DNA of 64,000 nt from Burkholderia sp. Ax-1719. GTDB lineage: Bacteria; Pseudomonadota; Gammaproteobacteria; Burkholderiales; Burkholderiaceae. The notes beneath the pieces were generated by a model. It had not been told where the DNA came from. It saw only the letters and a list, made by a program, of their open reading frames with translations, and did not search any database. The stretch is from positions 1 to 64,000 of the forward strand of contig NZ_VWWJ01000027.1 in the NCBI RefSeq assembly GCF_011753055.1, given 5' to 3'. Of the stretch, positions 25,025 through 33,810 are shown piece after piece. The position numbers were made by a program, and so were the translations under genes. How positions within the stretch are numbered: the stretch's first letter is position 1; every line of letters begins with the position of its first letter.

Positions 25025-26350
25025 CTACACTTCGGCCTTGCCCGCGCGCTGCTCGCGCCTGATCGACCAGATCACGCCCAGGTCGCGCAGCGGACGCGGC
25101 GGGATATAGCTGGCCGTGCCCTGAATCAGAAAATCGTCGGCCAGTTCGCTGCGCTCGCCAAGCGCCAGTTCCGCGATCAGCCGGCCCGCCGCCGTGTGGC
25201 GCACGATCCCCGAGCCGTTGCAGCAGGCCGCCGCATAGACGCGCTCGCTCACCTGGCCGAACGCGGGCGCATGGTTGTGCGAGATGCCTAGCCAGCCCAT
25301 CCAGAAGTGCTCGATCTCCAGCTCGCCCAGATAAGCGAAGCGGCCCGCCAGCAACTGCGCATGCTGGGCGCGCGCGGCGCTGCGGCGCGCCTCGTCGGTA
25401 CGTAGCGTTGGCGAATATTCGAAGCCCTGACGAATCAGCAAACGCTTGTCGGGCGTGAGACGCAGTGTCGATCCGGCCACGCCGTGCGCGGGCGTGATGC
25501 CCCAGCTCGCGTCCGTGCCGAGCTTCGCCAGCTGTGCAGGCGTGAGCGGCTTCGTGAGGCTCGCGAACAGCAACATCGGAATCTGCCGGTTCTCGAACAC
25601 GCCGAACGACTGCGCAAACGGATTGACCGCCAGGATCAGCTTGCCGAAGCGGATACTGCCGCGTTCCGTGCGCACATAAGGCGCGTTGCCGCCGGTCTCG
25701 ATCTCGATCACGGCCGAATGCTCGTAACGCGACACGGTGGCAGGCAGGCTGTCGGCGAGACCACGCACCAGCGCGGCGGGATTCATCAGGCAGGTGCCTG
25801 GCGTGTAGATCGCCGAGTGGTAATAGGGCGTGCCCAGACGCTGCGCGAGCGCGTCGCGTGTGAGCGTTTCGTATGGCTCGCGCCAGGCATCCAGATTCGC
25901 GGCGTAGCTGCCAAGCGCGCTTGCCGCCACGCCCCCGGTGACTGCCGCGTGATAGCGGCCGCGGCGCTCCCAGCCGCAGTCGATGCCGTGCGTTTTGATC
26001 TGCTGTTCCAGATCCGCCATCACGAAACGGTTGACGCGGGTCGCGCGACGGCCCTGCTCCACCGATGTCGCCGAATCGCCAGGTACATGCGGCAGATCGA
26101 TTGCGAAGCCGGAGTTGCGCCCCGAGGCGTTTTCGCCCACCGCGCCGCTGTCGAGCAGGGCGATCGAGTCGGCCGGGCGGAGTTCGGCCAGCCGCCGCGC
26201 GGCCGCGATGCCCGCGTACCCGGAACCGACGATCACCCAGTCGAACGTGTGCTCGCCTTCCAGCGCTGCGCAAGGAGTGCGTTTGGGCAACAGGGCGCTC
26301 CAGCCGTTGGTGCGGTCGTCGGCGGGCAAGCGCTTGATGTGGCGAGGCAT
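25025..26350 (-). CDS. FAD-dependent amine/amino-acid oxidase (DAO family, PuuB-like)
   Basis: The 441-residue flavoenzyme has a dinucleotide-binding motif VGSGYAG (41-47) after a ~35-residue N-terminal extension, and further DAO-family segments such as NASGRNSGFAIDLPH and LTPDKRLLIRQGFEYSPTLR. The size and extension resemble gamma-glutamylputrescine oxidase and related oxidases that deaminate a primary or secondary amine, giving hydrogen peroxide and an aldehyde. The substrate cannot be told from sequence. It is divergent from a TetR regulator across a 194-bp region with a 38-bp AT-rich palindrome, so it is probably that regulator's target. Confidence 0.8.
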   Translation of the reverse strand: MPRHIKRLPADDRTNGWSALLPKRTPCAALEGEHTFDWVIVGSGYAGIAAARRLAELRPADSIALLDSGAVGENASGRNSGFAIDLPHVPGDSATSVEQGRRATRVNRFVMADLEQQIKTHGIDCGWERRGRYHAAVTGGVAASALGSYAANLDAWREPYETLTRDALAQRLGTPYYHSAIYTPGTCLMNPAALVRGLADSLPATVSRYEHSAVIEIETGGNAPYVRTERGSIRFGKLILAVNPFAQSFGVFENRQIPMLLFASLTKPLTPAQLAKLGTDASWGITPAHGVAGSTLRLTPDKRLLIRQGFEYSPTLRTDEARRSAARAQHAQLLAGRFAYLGELEIEHFWMGWLGISHNHAPAFGQVSERVYAAACCNGSGIVRHTAAGRLIAELALGERSELADDFLIQGTASYIPPRPLRDLGVIWSIRREQRAGKAEV

Positions 26351-26438
26351 GGCAAATCCAGAAAGTGCGAGTTGAGGCAGGGCATGACGGGGTCAGAGCA
26401 TGGAATCCAGGGCGCTCTGATTGCTGCGACTATCGTCA

Positions 26439-26476
26439 CTATACAACAACAATAATTTATTATTGTTATTGTATAG
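26439..26476. promoter_or_regulatory. 38-bp AT-rich palindrome, candidate TetR operator
   Basis: The arms CTATACAACAACAATAAT and ATTATTGTTATTGTATAG match with one mismatch and are separated by 2 nt. It lies between the FAD oxidase and the TetR gene. A half-site-like TATTATTGTTTG recurs at 26529-26540, just before the TetR start. In this GC-rich genome such an AT-rich symmetric block is unusual. Confidence 0.65.
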
Positions 26477-26544
26477 CTACCATACGTCATTGGACGGGCG
26501 CGAGGGACTTGTCAGAAAGCAGAAGTATTTATTATTGTTTGCGC

Positions 26545-27276
26545 ATGACAGATCACGCGAAAACCCGGACGACGCCTCCGCACCGCGCGCGCACGCGCGT
26601 CCCCCAGACCGAGCGCATCGAAGCCACCCAGCGCAAGATCATTGAATCGGCGCAACGCCTGCTGCGCGAGGAAGGCTTCAAGAGTGCGACGCTGCAAGCC
26701 ATCGCACGCGGCGCGAAGGTTTCGTTGGGCGCGCTTCAGCATCATTTCGAGAGCCGCGACGCGCTGATGGAACGCCTCGTCGACGAAGCGCTGGCGCCGC
26801 TGGGCGGGCGTGACGGCGCGGGCAATGTATGGCCGGACCCGGCGCTGCCCCTGCGAGAGCGCGCGCAATTTTTCGTCGAGCAGTCGTGGACGCATATCTA
26901 TGGTGCGACCAGCTATGTGACTGCCTGGAGCCTGTTCTTCGGCTGCAAGGCCACGCCGTCGATCTTCAATCGCATCGACACCAAACGCACGGTCGAGGAC
27001 GAGCGCTTCTTCGGCATGTTCGTCGATGCCTTTCCCGAGCTGCGCGCACATCATCCTTATCCGAAGGGCTTCGCGGCTTCGGTGTTTGCGACGCTGCGCG
27101 GCGCGGGCGTGTTCGAACTGTTCGACATCTCGATCGCGGAACGGCACGATGAATTGCAGGCGCTGGTGGAAACCATCGTGCGCGCGTGTCTACCGGTTAT
27201 GGCCGAAAGCGCCCCGAGGCCGGTGAAAAAATCGCCTGGCTCCGGCGCGCGGCGCAAGAACGGCGCTGCTGTTTGA
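26545..27276 (+). CDS. TetR/AcrR-family transcriptional regulator
   Basis: The protein is 243 residues from ATG 26545 (MTDHAKTRT), with a helix-turn-helix ATLQAIARGAKVSLGALQHHFESRDAL around residues 50-78 and a ligand-binding helical domain after it. The N-terminal 30 residues are basic and disordered. The earlier in-frame starts at 26365 would run through the palindromic operator and are rejected. The gene faces the FAD oxidase; autorepression and repression of the oxidase are inferred from the shared operator. Confidence 0.87.
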   Translation: MTDHAKTRTTPPHRARTRVPQTERIEATQRKIIESAQRLLREEGFKSATLQAIARGAKVSLGALQHHFESRDALMERLVDEALAPLGGRDGAGNVWPDPALPLRERAQFFVEQSWTHIYGATSYVTAWSLFFGCKATPSIFNRIDTKRTVEDERFFGMFVDAFPELRAHHPYPKGFAASVFATLRGAGVFELFDISIAERHDELQALVETIVRACLPVMAESAPRPVKKSPGSGARRKNGAAV

Positions 27277-27345
27277 TCACAGCATTGGCCCAAAGCTTAA
27301 ATTCGAGCAGATCGGGATTCCGATTGGCGCCGTCCTCGATCCCGC

Positions 27346-28233
27346 TCACCCCAACCACTGCCGCGCCCGCTCCTCCAGAAAGCCCACGAAACTCCGTATC
27401 TTCGGCAGCGGTTGCCGGTCTTGCCGATACAGTGCATGCACCGGCCGCGCGGCTGGCGTCGCCTCCTCCAGCACGCTCACGAGCCGCCCGTTCGCCAGAT
27501 CGTCCGCAACGAGAATCGACGGTTGCAGCAGCAGTCCTGCGCCATGCAGCGCCGCCTGACGCAGCGCGAGGCCGTCGTTCGAAAGGAACGTCGTATCCGC
27601 GGGCCAGCGGTTGTCGCCCGCCAGCCGCCAGCCATTGCGCCGATCCCAGACCGAATGCCCCAGGCACCGGTGCGTCTCCAGCTCCGCCAGCGTGCGCGGC
27701 GTGCCATGACGCGCCAGATAATCAGGCGACGCGCAGATCGCCATGCGATACACCCCAATCGGCCGCGCGATCAGGTTCAGATCGTCATTCAGTTCGCCGA
27801 TACGGACCGCAACGTCGAAGCCCTCGTCGACCAGATCGACCACGCTATTGCTTAACTCCAGGTCGATTCGCACCTGCGGATGAGCGTTCTGATAATCCGC
27901 CGCGAGCGGCGCAATCACGCACGCGCCCAGCGTGGTCGCAGCGGTGATGCGCAGACGTCCGCGCGGCTCGGCGCGCAGGCTCTCCACCGACGCCTCGGCC
28001 AGCGCCAGCTGCTCCAGCACCTTGCGGCTCTCTTCATAGAAGCGCCGGCCCGCGTCGGTGAGGCTCTGCGCACGCGTGTTGCGCTGGAGCAGTTGCGCGC
28101 CCAGGTGCGTCTCCAGTTGCCGCACGTACTTGCCCACCATCACCGGGCTCAAGTCGAGTTCACGCGCGGCAGCGCTGAAACTGCCGCGCTCCACGGCGCT
28201 CACGAACACCTCCATGCTGCGCAGCCGATCCAT
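27346..28233 (-). CDS. LysR-family transcriptional regulator
   Basis: The 295-residue regulator has an N-terminal winged HTH (MDRLRSMEVFVSAVERGSFSA at the start, SPVMVGKYVRQLE recognition helix) and a LysR substrate-binding domain from ~90 (GRLRITAATTLGACVIAPL). The HTH reads VGKYV rather than the usual VS, so DNA contacts may differ. It is divergent from the short-chain dehydrogenase with a 105-bp shared promoter region, the usual LysR arrangement for controlling the neighbour. The inducer is unknown. Confidence 0.9.
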   Translation of the reverse strand: MDRLRSMEVFVSAVERGSFSAAARELDLSPVMVGKYVRQLETHLGAQLLQRNTRAQSLTDAGRRFYEESRKVLEQLALAEASVESLRAEPRGRLRITAATTLGACVIAPLAADYQNAHPQVRIDLELSNSVVDLVDEGFDVAVRIGELNDDLNLIARPIGVYRMAICASPDYLARHGTPRTLAELETHRCLGHSVWDRRNGWRLAGDNRWPADTTFLSNDGLALRQAALHGAGLLLQPSILVADDLANGRLVSVLEEATPAARPVHALYRQDRQPLPKIRSFVGFLEERARQWLG

Positions 28234-28338
28234 GATTGCTAACCCAGAGTTTCAACTGAACGAAATTATCGTCCATTTATTCTTTATGGTGTCAGGCGGA
28301 TAGTGAGGTTTTCGCCGTTCATATAGGGAGAGTCGCAG

Positions 28339-28938
28339 ATGAAGATCATCGTGGTGGGCGCCAGTGGCGCTGTCGGTCGTGCCGTGGTCGAAACGCTCAG
28401 CGAAGGCCATACGGTCCTGACCGTGGGCCGCAATAGCGGCGATTTCCGCGCCGACATCACGCGCGACGACAGCGTCGAGGCGCTGTTCAAGGAGGTCGGC
28501 AACGTGGACGCGATCGTGTCGGCGGCCGGGCATCTGCATTTTGGCCCGTTCGCGGAGATGACCACCGCGCAATTTAATTTCGGACTGCAGGACAAATTGC
28601 TCGGGCAAGTGCGGCTTGCGTTGATCGGCCAGCACTATCTGAATGACGGCGGTTCGATCACGCTGACGAGCGGCATCGTCGGCGAGGAGCCGATTGCCCA
28701 GGGCGTGAACGCCACCACCGTCAACGCCGCGCTGGAAGGCTTCGTACGCGCCGCCGCCACGGAATTGCGCCGCGATCGCCGCATCAACGTCATCAGCCCG
28801 ACCGTGCTGACCGAATCGCTGGACGCCTACGGCCCGTTCTTCCCCGGCTTCGAAAGCGTGAGCGCGAAGCGCGCCGCGCTGGCCTACAGGCGCAGCGTCG
28901 AAGGCGTGCAGACGGGGCGCGTTTTCAAGGTGTATTGA
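28339..28938 (+). CDS. atypical short-chain dehydrogenase/reductase
   Basis: A compact 199-residue Rossmann protein with nucleotide-binding GASGAVG (8-14), VSAAGH in place of NNAG, and LTSGIVG carrying the SDR Ser. The catalytic YxxxK is missing: the aligned segment reads VNATTVNAALEG. Thus it binds NAD(P) but may lack classical oxidoreductase chemistry, or use another acid. A GGGAG ribosome-binding site lies 9 bp upstream. It is divergently transcribed from a LysR regulator and convergent with a DUF3592 gene three bases beyond its stop. Confidence 0.82.
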   Translation: MKIIVVGASGAVGRAVVETLSEGHTVLTVGRNSGDFRADITRDDSVEALFKEVGNVDAIVSAAGHLHFGPFAEMTTAQFNFGLQDKLLGQVRLALIGQHYLNDGGSITLTSGIVGEEPIAQGVNATTVNAALEGFVRAAATELRRDRRINVISPTVLTESLDAYGPFFPGFESVSAKRAALAYRRSVEGVQTGRVFKVY

Positions 28939-28941
28939 GGT

Positions 28942-29898
28942 TCAGGTTTGTGCGCGGCGCTTCGCACTCTGTGTGCGCTTGCTTGTGCGTGCGCCGCGCC
29001 ATGTCACAGCGCAGACGAATACCCCCGCGGCAAGCAATATCGAACTGAGCAACGTGAAGAGCGAAGCCCATATCCATCGATCCCAGAACGCATCCACCAT
29101 CGCGCGCTGGGGATTGTGCGGGTCATAGAGCACGTCGACTTTGTCGCTCCATCTGCCACCGCTTGAGGACGACCCTTGCGCGAATGTGTATTGGCGGCCA
29201 TCGGCGGCAACGAATTCGACGATCGCGGAGTGGAGATGGGTCGCGCTCTGTGTTCGACTGACACGCTCCTGACTGTCGACGACCGTGCCTGAAGCGCGCC
29301 CGTAGTTGCGCGTTATTTCGATCTGGTGGAAAAACGACAAGGCGGCCGCGACAGCGCCCAATGTTCCGAATGCGATCAGCGCGCAGCCAATCCGCATCAC
29401 CTCCCGATCGCGCGCCGCGCGTCGCGCCGCCATCGACAGTTTGCTGCTCACGTTACGAACGCCGCCGCGCCGATCCGAAACGCGAACGAACACCCCAATA
29501 GCGGCAAACACCACGCCAAGTAGAGCGAGAATGACCACTCCGAACCAACGCTCGCCAAATGAGTCGATGATGACGCTGCGCGCGCCATTCGAGGGGTCGT
29601 AATAGATTGTCACTGTGTCGCCAGGGTCGTCGACCGGTTCGGTCGATTCGAGCCGTCCACGCACGCTGACAATCTTGCCGTCCGGGGTGACGCAGCGATA
29701 AATGCTTGCGTAGCGATCGAGGCCGACTCCCTCGTGGCTGAATCCTGCGACGACCGCTTCGGTCCGTGTCATGCCGCGCGTGGCGGCAACCGACGACCAG
29801 CACCAGATCGCGGCGCCCACCAGCATCAATACGCCCAACCAGAGGAAAACGTTGAGGCCCAGACCTCGTTTGACTGCTTGCGGAGACGGTGTACTCAT
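28942..29898 (-). CDS. membrane protein with two DUF3592 domains
   Basis: The 318-residue protein is built as an internal duplication: each half has a hydrophobic helix (FLWLGVLMLVGAAIW; IGCALIAFGTLGAVAAALSFF), a soluble beta domain with a Tyr-Asp-Pro turn (VTIYYDPSNG; VDVLYDPHNP), and a closing helix (ALLGVVFAAIGVFV; LLSSILLAAGVFV). The pattern is typical of DUF3592 membrane proteins with periplasmic or cytosolic beta domains of unknown function. The gene is slightly AT-richer than its surroundings and has no operon partner. Confidence 0.78.
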   Translation of the reverse strand: MSTPSPQAVKRGLGLNVFLWLGVLMLVGAAIWCWSSVAATRGMTRTEAVVAGFSHEGVGLDRYASIYRCVTPDGKIVSVRGRLESTEPVDDPGDTVTIYYDPSNGARSVIIDSFGERWFGVVILALLGVVFAAIGVFVRVSDRRGGVRNVSSKLSMAARRAARDREVMRIGCALIAFGTLGAVAAALSFFHQIEITRNYGRASGTVVDSQERVSRTQSATHLHSAIVEFVAADGRQYTFAQGSSSSGGRWSDKVDVLYDPHNPQRAMVDAFWDRWIWASLFTLLSSILLAAGVFVCAVTWRGARTSKRTQSAKRRAQT

Positions 29899-29946
29899 GA
29901 GGAATCAGGCGTAAGAGGCAATCAATACCCTGAAGAATACCTGCCC

Positions 29947-31449
29947 CTAAGCCGATACCCGCACCTCCGCGTCCGCACGCGCAAGCAGCCCGCTGCAACG
30001 CGCCGACAGATTCGCAAACGCCACGTGCTTGCCCGCGCGCTCATAGCGCGCCTGCACCGCTTCGAGCGCGGCAATCGCCGAGTGATCGGCCACATGCAGA
30101 TGCGCGCAATCCAGCCGCACCGCGTCCGGGTCGCGCGCCGGATCGAACAGCGCCTGGAACTGCGCCGCCGATGCAAAAAACAGCGTGCCGCGCAGCGTAT
30201 AAACGCGCTCGCCTGAAGGCTCGTCGCGCATTTCGCAGCGGAATTCGCGCGCGTGCTGCCACGCAAAATTCAGCGATGCGATCACGATGCCGCACAGCAC
30301 GGCAGTCGCGAGATCGGTACAGACGGTGATGACCGTCACGGCAACGATCACCAGCGCGTCGTTGCGCGGCACCTTGTGCAGCACGCGCAGCGAACCCCAC
30401 GCGAAGGTCTGCCCTGCCACGATAAACATCACGCCCACCAGCGCCGCAAGCGGAATGCGTTCGATCAGCGGCGAGAGGCACAGGATAAACAGCAGGATCA
30501 TCACGCCGCTCGTCACGCCCGAAAGACGCCCGCGTCCGCCCGAGCCGAGGTTGATGACGGTCTGACCGATCATCGCGCAGCCGCCCATCGCGCCGAACAT
30601 CCCCGCCGCGATATTGGCCGCGCCCAGCGCCACGCATTCGCGATTAGGCTGGCCGCGCGAATTCGTCACGTCGTCGGTGAGATTGAGCGTGAGCAGCGTC
30701 TCCAGCAAGCCGACCAGCGACATCAGCACCGCATAGGGCAGCACGATGCGCAGCGTCTCCAGATTCATCGGCACGGCGGGCAGGCTGAACGCGGGCAGGC
30801 CGCCCGCGATGTGCGCCATGTCGCCGAGCGTACGCGCGGGCAGATGCAGCAGCGCCGCCGCCGCGCCCACGCCGACAATCGCCACCAGCGCGGGCGGCAC
30901 GGCTTTGGTGAGACGCGGCATGACGAACACGATCGCCATCGTCAGCGCGACGAGGCCCACCATCAGCGCGAGCGCCTGGCCGTGCATCCATTCCATGCCG
31001 TTCGGCCCTGGCGTCTTGAAGTGCTCGAACTGGGCGCGCGCAATGATGATCGCGAGGCCGTTGACGAAGCCGAGCATCACCGGATGCGGGACCATGCGGA
31101 TCAGTTTGCCCAGCCGCAGCGCGCCGAACAGGATCATCAGCAGGCCGCCAAGAACGACCGTGGCGAACAGATATTGCGCGCCGTGCTGCACCACCAGCGC
31201 GACGATCACCACCGCCATCGAGCCCGCTGCGCCGGAGATCATGCCGGGTCGGCCACCGAACAGCGCCGTGATGGTGCAGATGAAGAACGCGCCGTAGAGA
31301 CCCATCAGCGGGTTCAGATGCGCGACCAGCGCGAAGGCAATGCATTCGGGCACGAGCGCGAACGACGAGGTGATGCCGGCGAGCAGTTCGCTGCGCACGG
31401 TTGTGAAGCGACTGGAGAAACGGCTCAGGCCGGAACGGGCGGATTCCAT
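29947..31449 (-). CDS. SulP-family inorganic anion transporter with STAS domain
   Basis: The 500-residue protein opens with SELLAGITSSFALVPECIAFALVAH, the SulP signature region, has ~12 helices, and ends with a STAS domain from ~400 (VYTLRGTLFFASAAQFQALFD, LDCAHLHVADHSAIAALEA). SulP proteins import sulfate, bicarbonate or other anions, and the substrate is not clear here. No sulfate-assimilation or carbonic anhydrase gene adjoins it. The start ATG 31449 is divergent from the AhpD-like gene across 354 bp. Confidence 0.88.
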   Translation of the reverse strand: MESARSGLSRFSSRFTTVRSELLAGITSSFALVPECIAFALVAHLNPLMGLYGAFFICTITALFGGRPGMISGAAGSMAVVIVALVVQHGAQYLFATVVLGGLLMILFGALRLGKLIRMVPHPVMLGFVNGLAIIIARAQFEHFKTPGPNGMEWMHGQALALMVGLVALTMAIVFVMPRLTKAVPPALVAIVGVGAAAALLHLPARTLGDMAHIAGGLPAFSLPAVPMNLETLRIVLPYAVLMSLVGLLETLLTLNLTDDVTNSRGQPNRECVALGAANIAAGMFGAMGGCAMIGQTVINLGSGGRGRLSGVTSGVMILLFILCLSPLIERIPLAALVGVMFIVAGQTFAWGSLRVLHKVPRNDALVIVAVTVITVCTDLATAVLCGIVIASLNFAWQHAREFRCEMRDEPSGERVYTLRGTLFFASAAQFQALFDPARDPDAVRLDCAHLHVADHSAIAALEAVQARYERAGKHVAFANLSARCSGLLARADAEVRVSA

Positions 31450-31803
31450 GGTGCGAGTCGGTTGGCAGATGAGCGTCGATAATGCCGATCACGCGCAACG
31501 CGAGCAGGCGCAAGCGCTGTGGCGCTGGCAGCCTCGCGGAGGAGCGACCGGAATCGACGGAGAAAAAAAGCGGCGCGGACGGCATCGGCGATGCGGCGCG
31601 GCCTGGACGGACGAAAGCGCGGATTCTACCGGATTCCCGGGCGATGCGCCGCGCGCCTTACAGCAGCGCAAGCCGCACGAGCGGCCCAAGTGGTTACCTG
31701 AAATAGCCACAAATTGGTCATTTCGCATAGCCGCATCGACGCCTACCATGCGTTCCATCGACTCCATCGCGCCACCCGGCGCGCTCACTTCCCGAGGAAT
31801 ACC
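31450..31803. other. intergenic region between SulP and AhpD-like genes
   Basis: This 354-bp divergent promoter region contains a short A-rich run near 31561 and an AT-richer stretch at 31690-31740 before the AhpD-like gene. The open frames across it have no plausible product. I see no clear operator. Confidence 0.4.
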
Positions 31804-32241
31804 ATGCAACAGCGTCTGGACTTCTATCGCGCCAATCCGCCCGCCATCAAGGCTCTGCTCGCCCTCGAAGAACGCATCGAGAAAAGCAGCATTGAAAAGC
31901 CGCTCGCCGAACTGGTGCGCCTGCGCGCCTCGCAGATCAACGGCTGCGCCTACTGCGTGGACATGCACGTCACGGACGCGCGCAAGGGCGGCGAAACCGA
32001 ACGGCGGCTGGCCACCGTGGTGGTCTGGCGCGAAACGCCCTTCTTCACGGAACGCGAACGCGCCGCGCTGGCCTGGACCGAAGCGCTCACGCTGGTCTCG
32101 CACGACCATGTGCCCGACGCCGTCTGGGAAGCCGTGCAGCCGCATTTCAGCGAAGCGGAAATCGTCGACCTCACCTTGCTCATTAACGCGATCAATAGCT
32201 GGAACCGCTTCGCGATTGCCTTCCGCAAGTTGCCCGCTTAA
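31804..32241 (+). CDS. AhpD/carboxymuconolactone-decarboxylase-family protein
   Basis: The 145-residue helical protein has the redox motif CAYCVDMH (Cys48, Cys51, His55), the active site of AhpD-like alkylhydroperoxidases. Such proteins reduce peroxides with thiols or act in related redox steps. ATG 31804 is preceded by GAGGAA; the 30 codons upstream in frame are not coding-like. Ten bases after its stop begins the cupin gene, with AAGGAG overlapping the end of this gene, so the two form an operon. Confidence 0.88.
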   Translation: MQQRLDFYRANPPAIKALLALEERIEKSSIEKPLAELVRLRASQINGCAYCVDMHVTDARKGGETERRLATVVVWRETPFFTERERAALAWTEALTLVSHDHVPDAVWEAVQPHFSEAEIVDLTLLINAINSWNRFAIAFRKLPA

Positions 32242-32251
32242 GGAGCGCGTC

Positions 32252-32704
32252 ATGACGCTTCGCTCTTCTTTCGCGCGCGCCGCCGCGTCGATCATCGGCA
32301 TGGCCGCGTTGTGCGGCGCGTGTTCCGCCTTCGCGCACGACATGAATGACGCCGATATGCACGCCGACACGGCCAGCGAGAAAATCGCCCCCGTGCTCAA
32401 GCAGGCGATTCCCGAAGCGCCCGGCAAGAACGTGCTGATCGCCACCGTTACGTTCGCGCCGGGACAGGACTCCCAGCCGCATATGCATCCGGGTTCGATC
32501 TTCGCGTACGTGACGCAAGGGCATATCGAATCGCAGCTGGAAGGCTCGCCCGCACGCGTCTATGGCCCCGGCGAGGCGTGGTATGAGCCGCCCGGCGCGC
32601 ATCACATCGTCGCTCGTAACGCCAGCAAGACGGAGCCCGCGCAGATTCTCGTGTTCGCTATTGCGGGCGAGCACGATCCCATCAAGAAGCCGCTGCCGCA
32701 TTGA
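32252..32704 (+). CDS. secreted cupin-domain protein
   Basis: The 150-residue protein has a signal peptide ending ACSAFAHD and one cupin barrel: motif 1 SQPHMHPGSIFAYVTQG supplies metal His residues, motif 2 is GEAWYEPPGAHH. The His-rich start of the mature region (HDMNDADMHAD) may add metal affinity. Periplasmic cupins of this size often bind Mn, Fe or Zn, with unknown catalysis. It follows the AhpD-like gene with a strong AAGGAG site, and its 3' end overlaps the stop of the convergent LysR gene by 23 bp. Confidence 0.85.
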   Translation: MTLRSSFARAAASIIGMAALCGACSAFAHDMNDADMHADTASEKIAPVLKQAIPEAPGKNVLIATVTFAPGQDSQPHMHPGSIFAYVTQGHIESQLEGSPARVYGPGEAWYEPPGAHHIVARNASKTEPAQILVFAIAGEHDPIKKPLPH

Positions 32705-33629
32705 GCGCGACCACGTTCAGGGCGCGCGCTTCCTGCTCGCGCGCCGCCTCGAACAGGCGCACGCACATGAAATCGACGAAGGCGCGCAGACGCGGCGACG
32801 GATGGCGGCTGGACGGCCAGACGATCGAGAACTGGCCAACGGTCGTTGTGTACGCATCGAGTACGCTCGCCAGCGTCCCCGCCGCGAGCGCGTCGCGCAC
32901 CAGAAAATCCGGCATATAACCGATGCCAAAGCCCGCCACCACCGACTGCATCAGCGCTTCCATGTTGTTGCAGACGAGCGCGCTGCGCAGTGCGGGCAGC
33001 GCTTCGCCGTGCGTAGCAAGCTCCCAAAGCTGCAATTTGCCCGAGTCCGGAAAGCGGTAGCGCACGCACGCATGCGCCGCGAGATCGGCGAGCGTGTGCG
33101 GTGCACCCGCACGCGCAAGGTATTCAGGCGACGCGCACAGCACATGGCGAAACGGCCCGAGACGCCGCGCCACGAGGCTCGAATCGCTGAGCGTGCCGCT
33201 GCGGATCACAGCGTCGAAACCGCCTTCGATGACGTCCACCATGCGGTCGTTGAAGTCCAGATCCAGTTCAATCTCGGGGTAACGCGCAGAGAAATCGGGT
33301 AACGCTGGCAGCAGAAAGCGATAGCCGATAGCGGGCAGACTCACGCGCAGCCGCCCGCGCGGCGTCTGCGTAGACGCGGTCAGCACCGCCTGCGCATCGC
33401 TCAATTCGGTAAGGATATGGCTGCAACGCTCGTAAAAAAGCCGCCCTTCTTCGGTGAGCGATATTTTGCGCGTGGTGCGATGAAAGAGCCGCACGCCCAG
33501 CGACGCCTCCAGCTTCGCGATGGCCTTGCCGACCGCCGACGCCGAAATGCCCAGCGCCCGTCCTGCCGCCACGAAGCTCAGCGCCTGCGCGACGCGCACG
33601 AAGGCAACGATTGCGTTGAGATTGTCCAT
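32682..33629 (-). CDS. LysR-family transcriptional regulator
   Basis: The 315-residue regulator starts MDNLNAIVAFVRVAQALSF at 33629; the frame extends far upstream without a sensible start. The HTH is ALGISASAVGKAIAKLE and the effector domain begins GRLRVSLPAIGYRFLLP. It is divergent from an MFS drug-type exporter, with a TTCCG-N7-CGGAA palindrome 35 bp upstream of its start, so it likely controls that exporter. Confidence 0.9.
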   Translation of the reverse strand: MDNLNAIVAFVRVAQALSFVAAGRALGISASAVGKAIAKLEASLGVRLFHRTTRKISLTEEGRLFYERCSHILTELSDAQAVLTASTQTPRGRLRVSLPAIGYRFLLPALPDFSARYPEIELDLDFNDRMVDVIEGGFDAVIRSGTLSDSSLVARRLGPFRHVLCASPEYLARAGAPHTLADLAAHACVRYRFPDSGKLQLWELATHGEALPALRSALVCNNMEALMQSVVAGFGIGYMPDFLVRDALAAGTLASVLDAYTTTVGQFSIVWPSSRHPSPRLRAFVDFMCVRLFEAAREQEARALNVVALNAAAAS

Positions 33630-33663
33630 ATCCGCTATTTTCGCTGTCGATCCGGGAATTCGA

Positions 33664-33680
33664 TTCCGCAATGTTCGGAA
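33664..33680. promoter_or_regulatory. candidate LysR operator
   Basis: TTCCG-CAATGTT-CGGAA is a 17-bp interrupted palindrome in the 181-bp region between the divergent LysR and MFS genes, of the dyad form LysR proteins bind. Confidence 0.4.
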
Positions 33681-33810
33681 CGCCGCCCTGTTTTTCCGGC
33701 GTCGCATCGGCATTATCGTTCGTCGCTCCAGTGGCGCGCTTTGAAACCCTGCATGTAATCCGCTTTTCACGGCCGCCGAAGCCACTTCACAAGTCACTTC
33801 AGGAGCCACG

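Noticed and set aside
31482..31706. small + strand frame between SulP and the AhpD-like gene
   Set aside because: The Arg/Ser-rich translation has no ribosome-binding site and no family resemblance.
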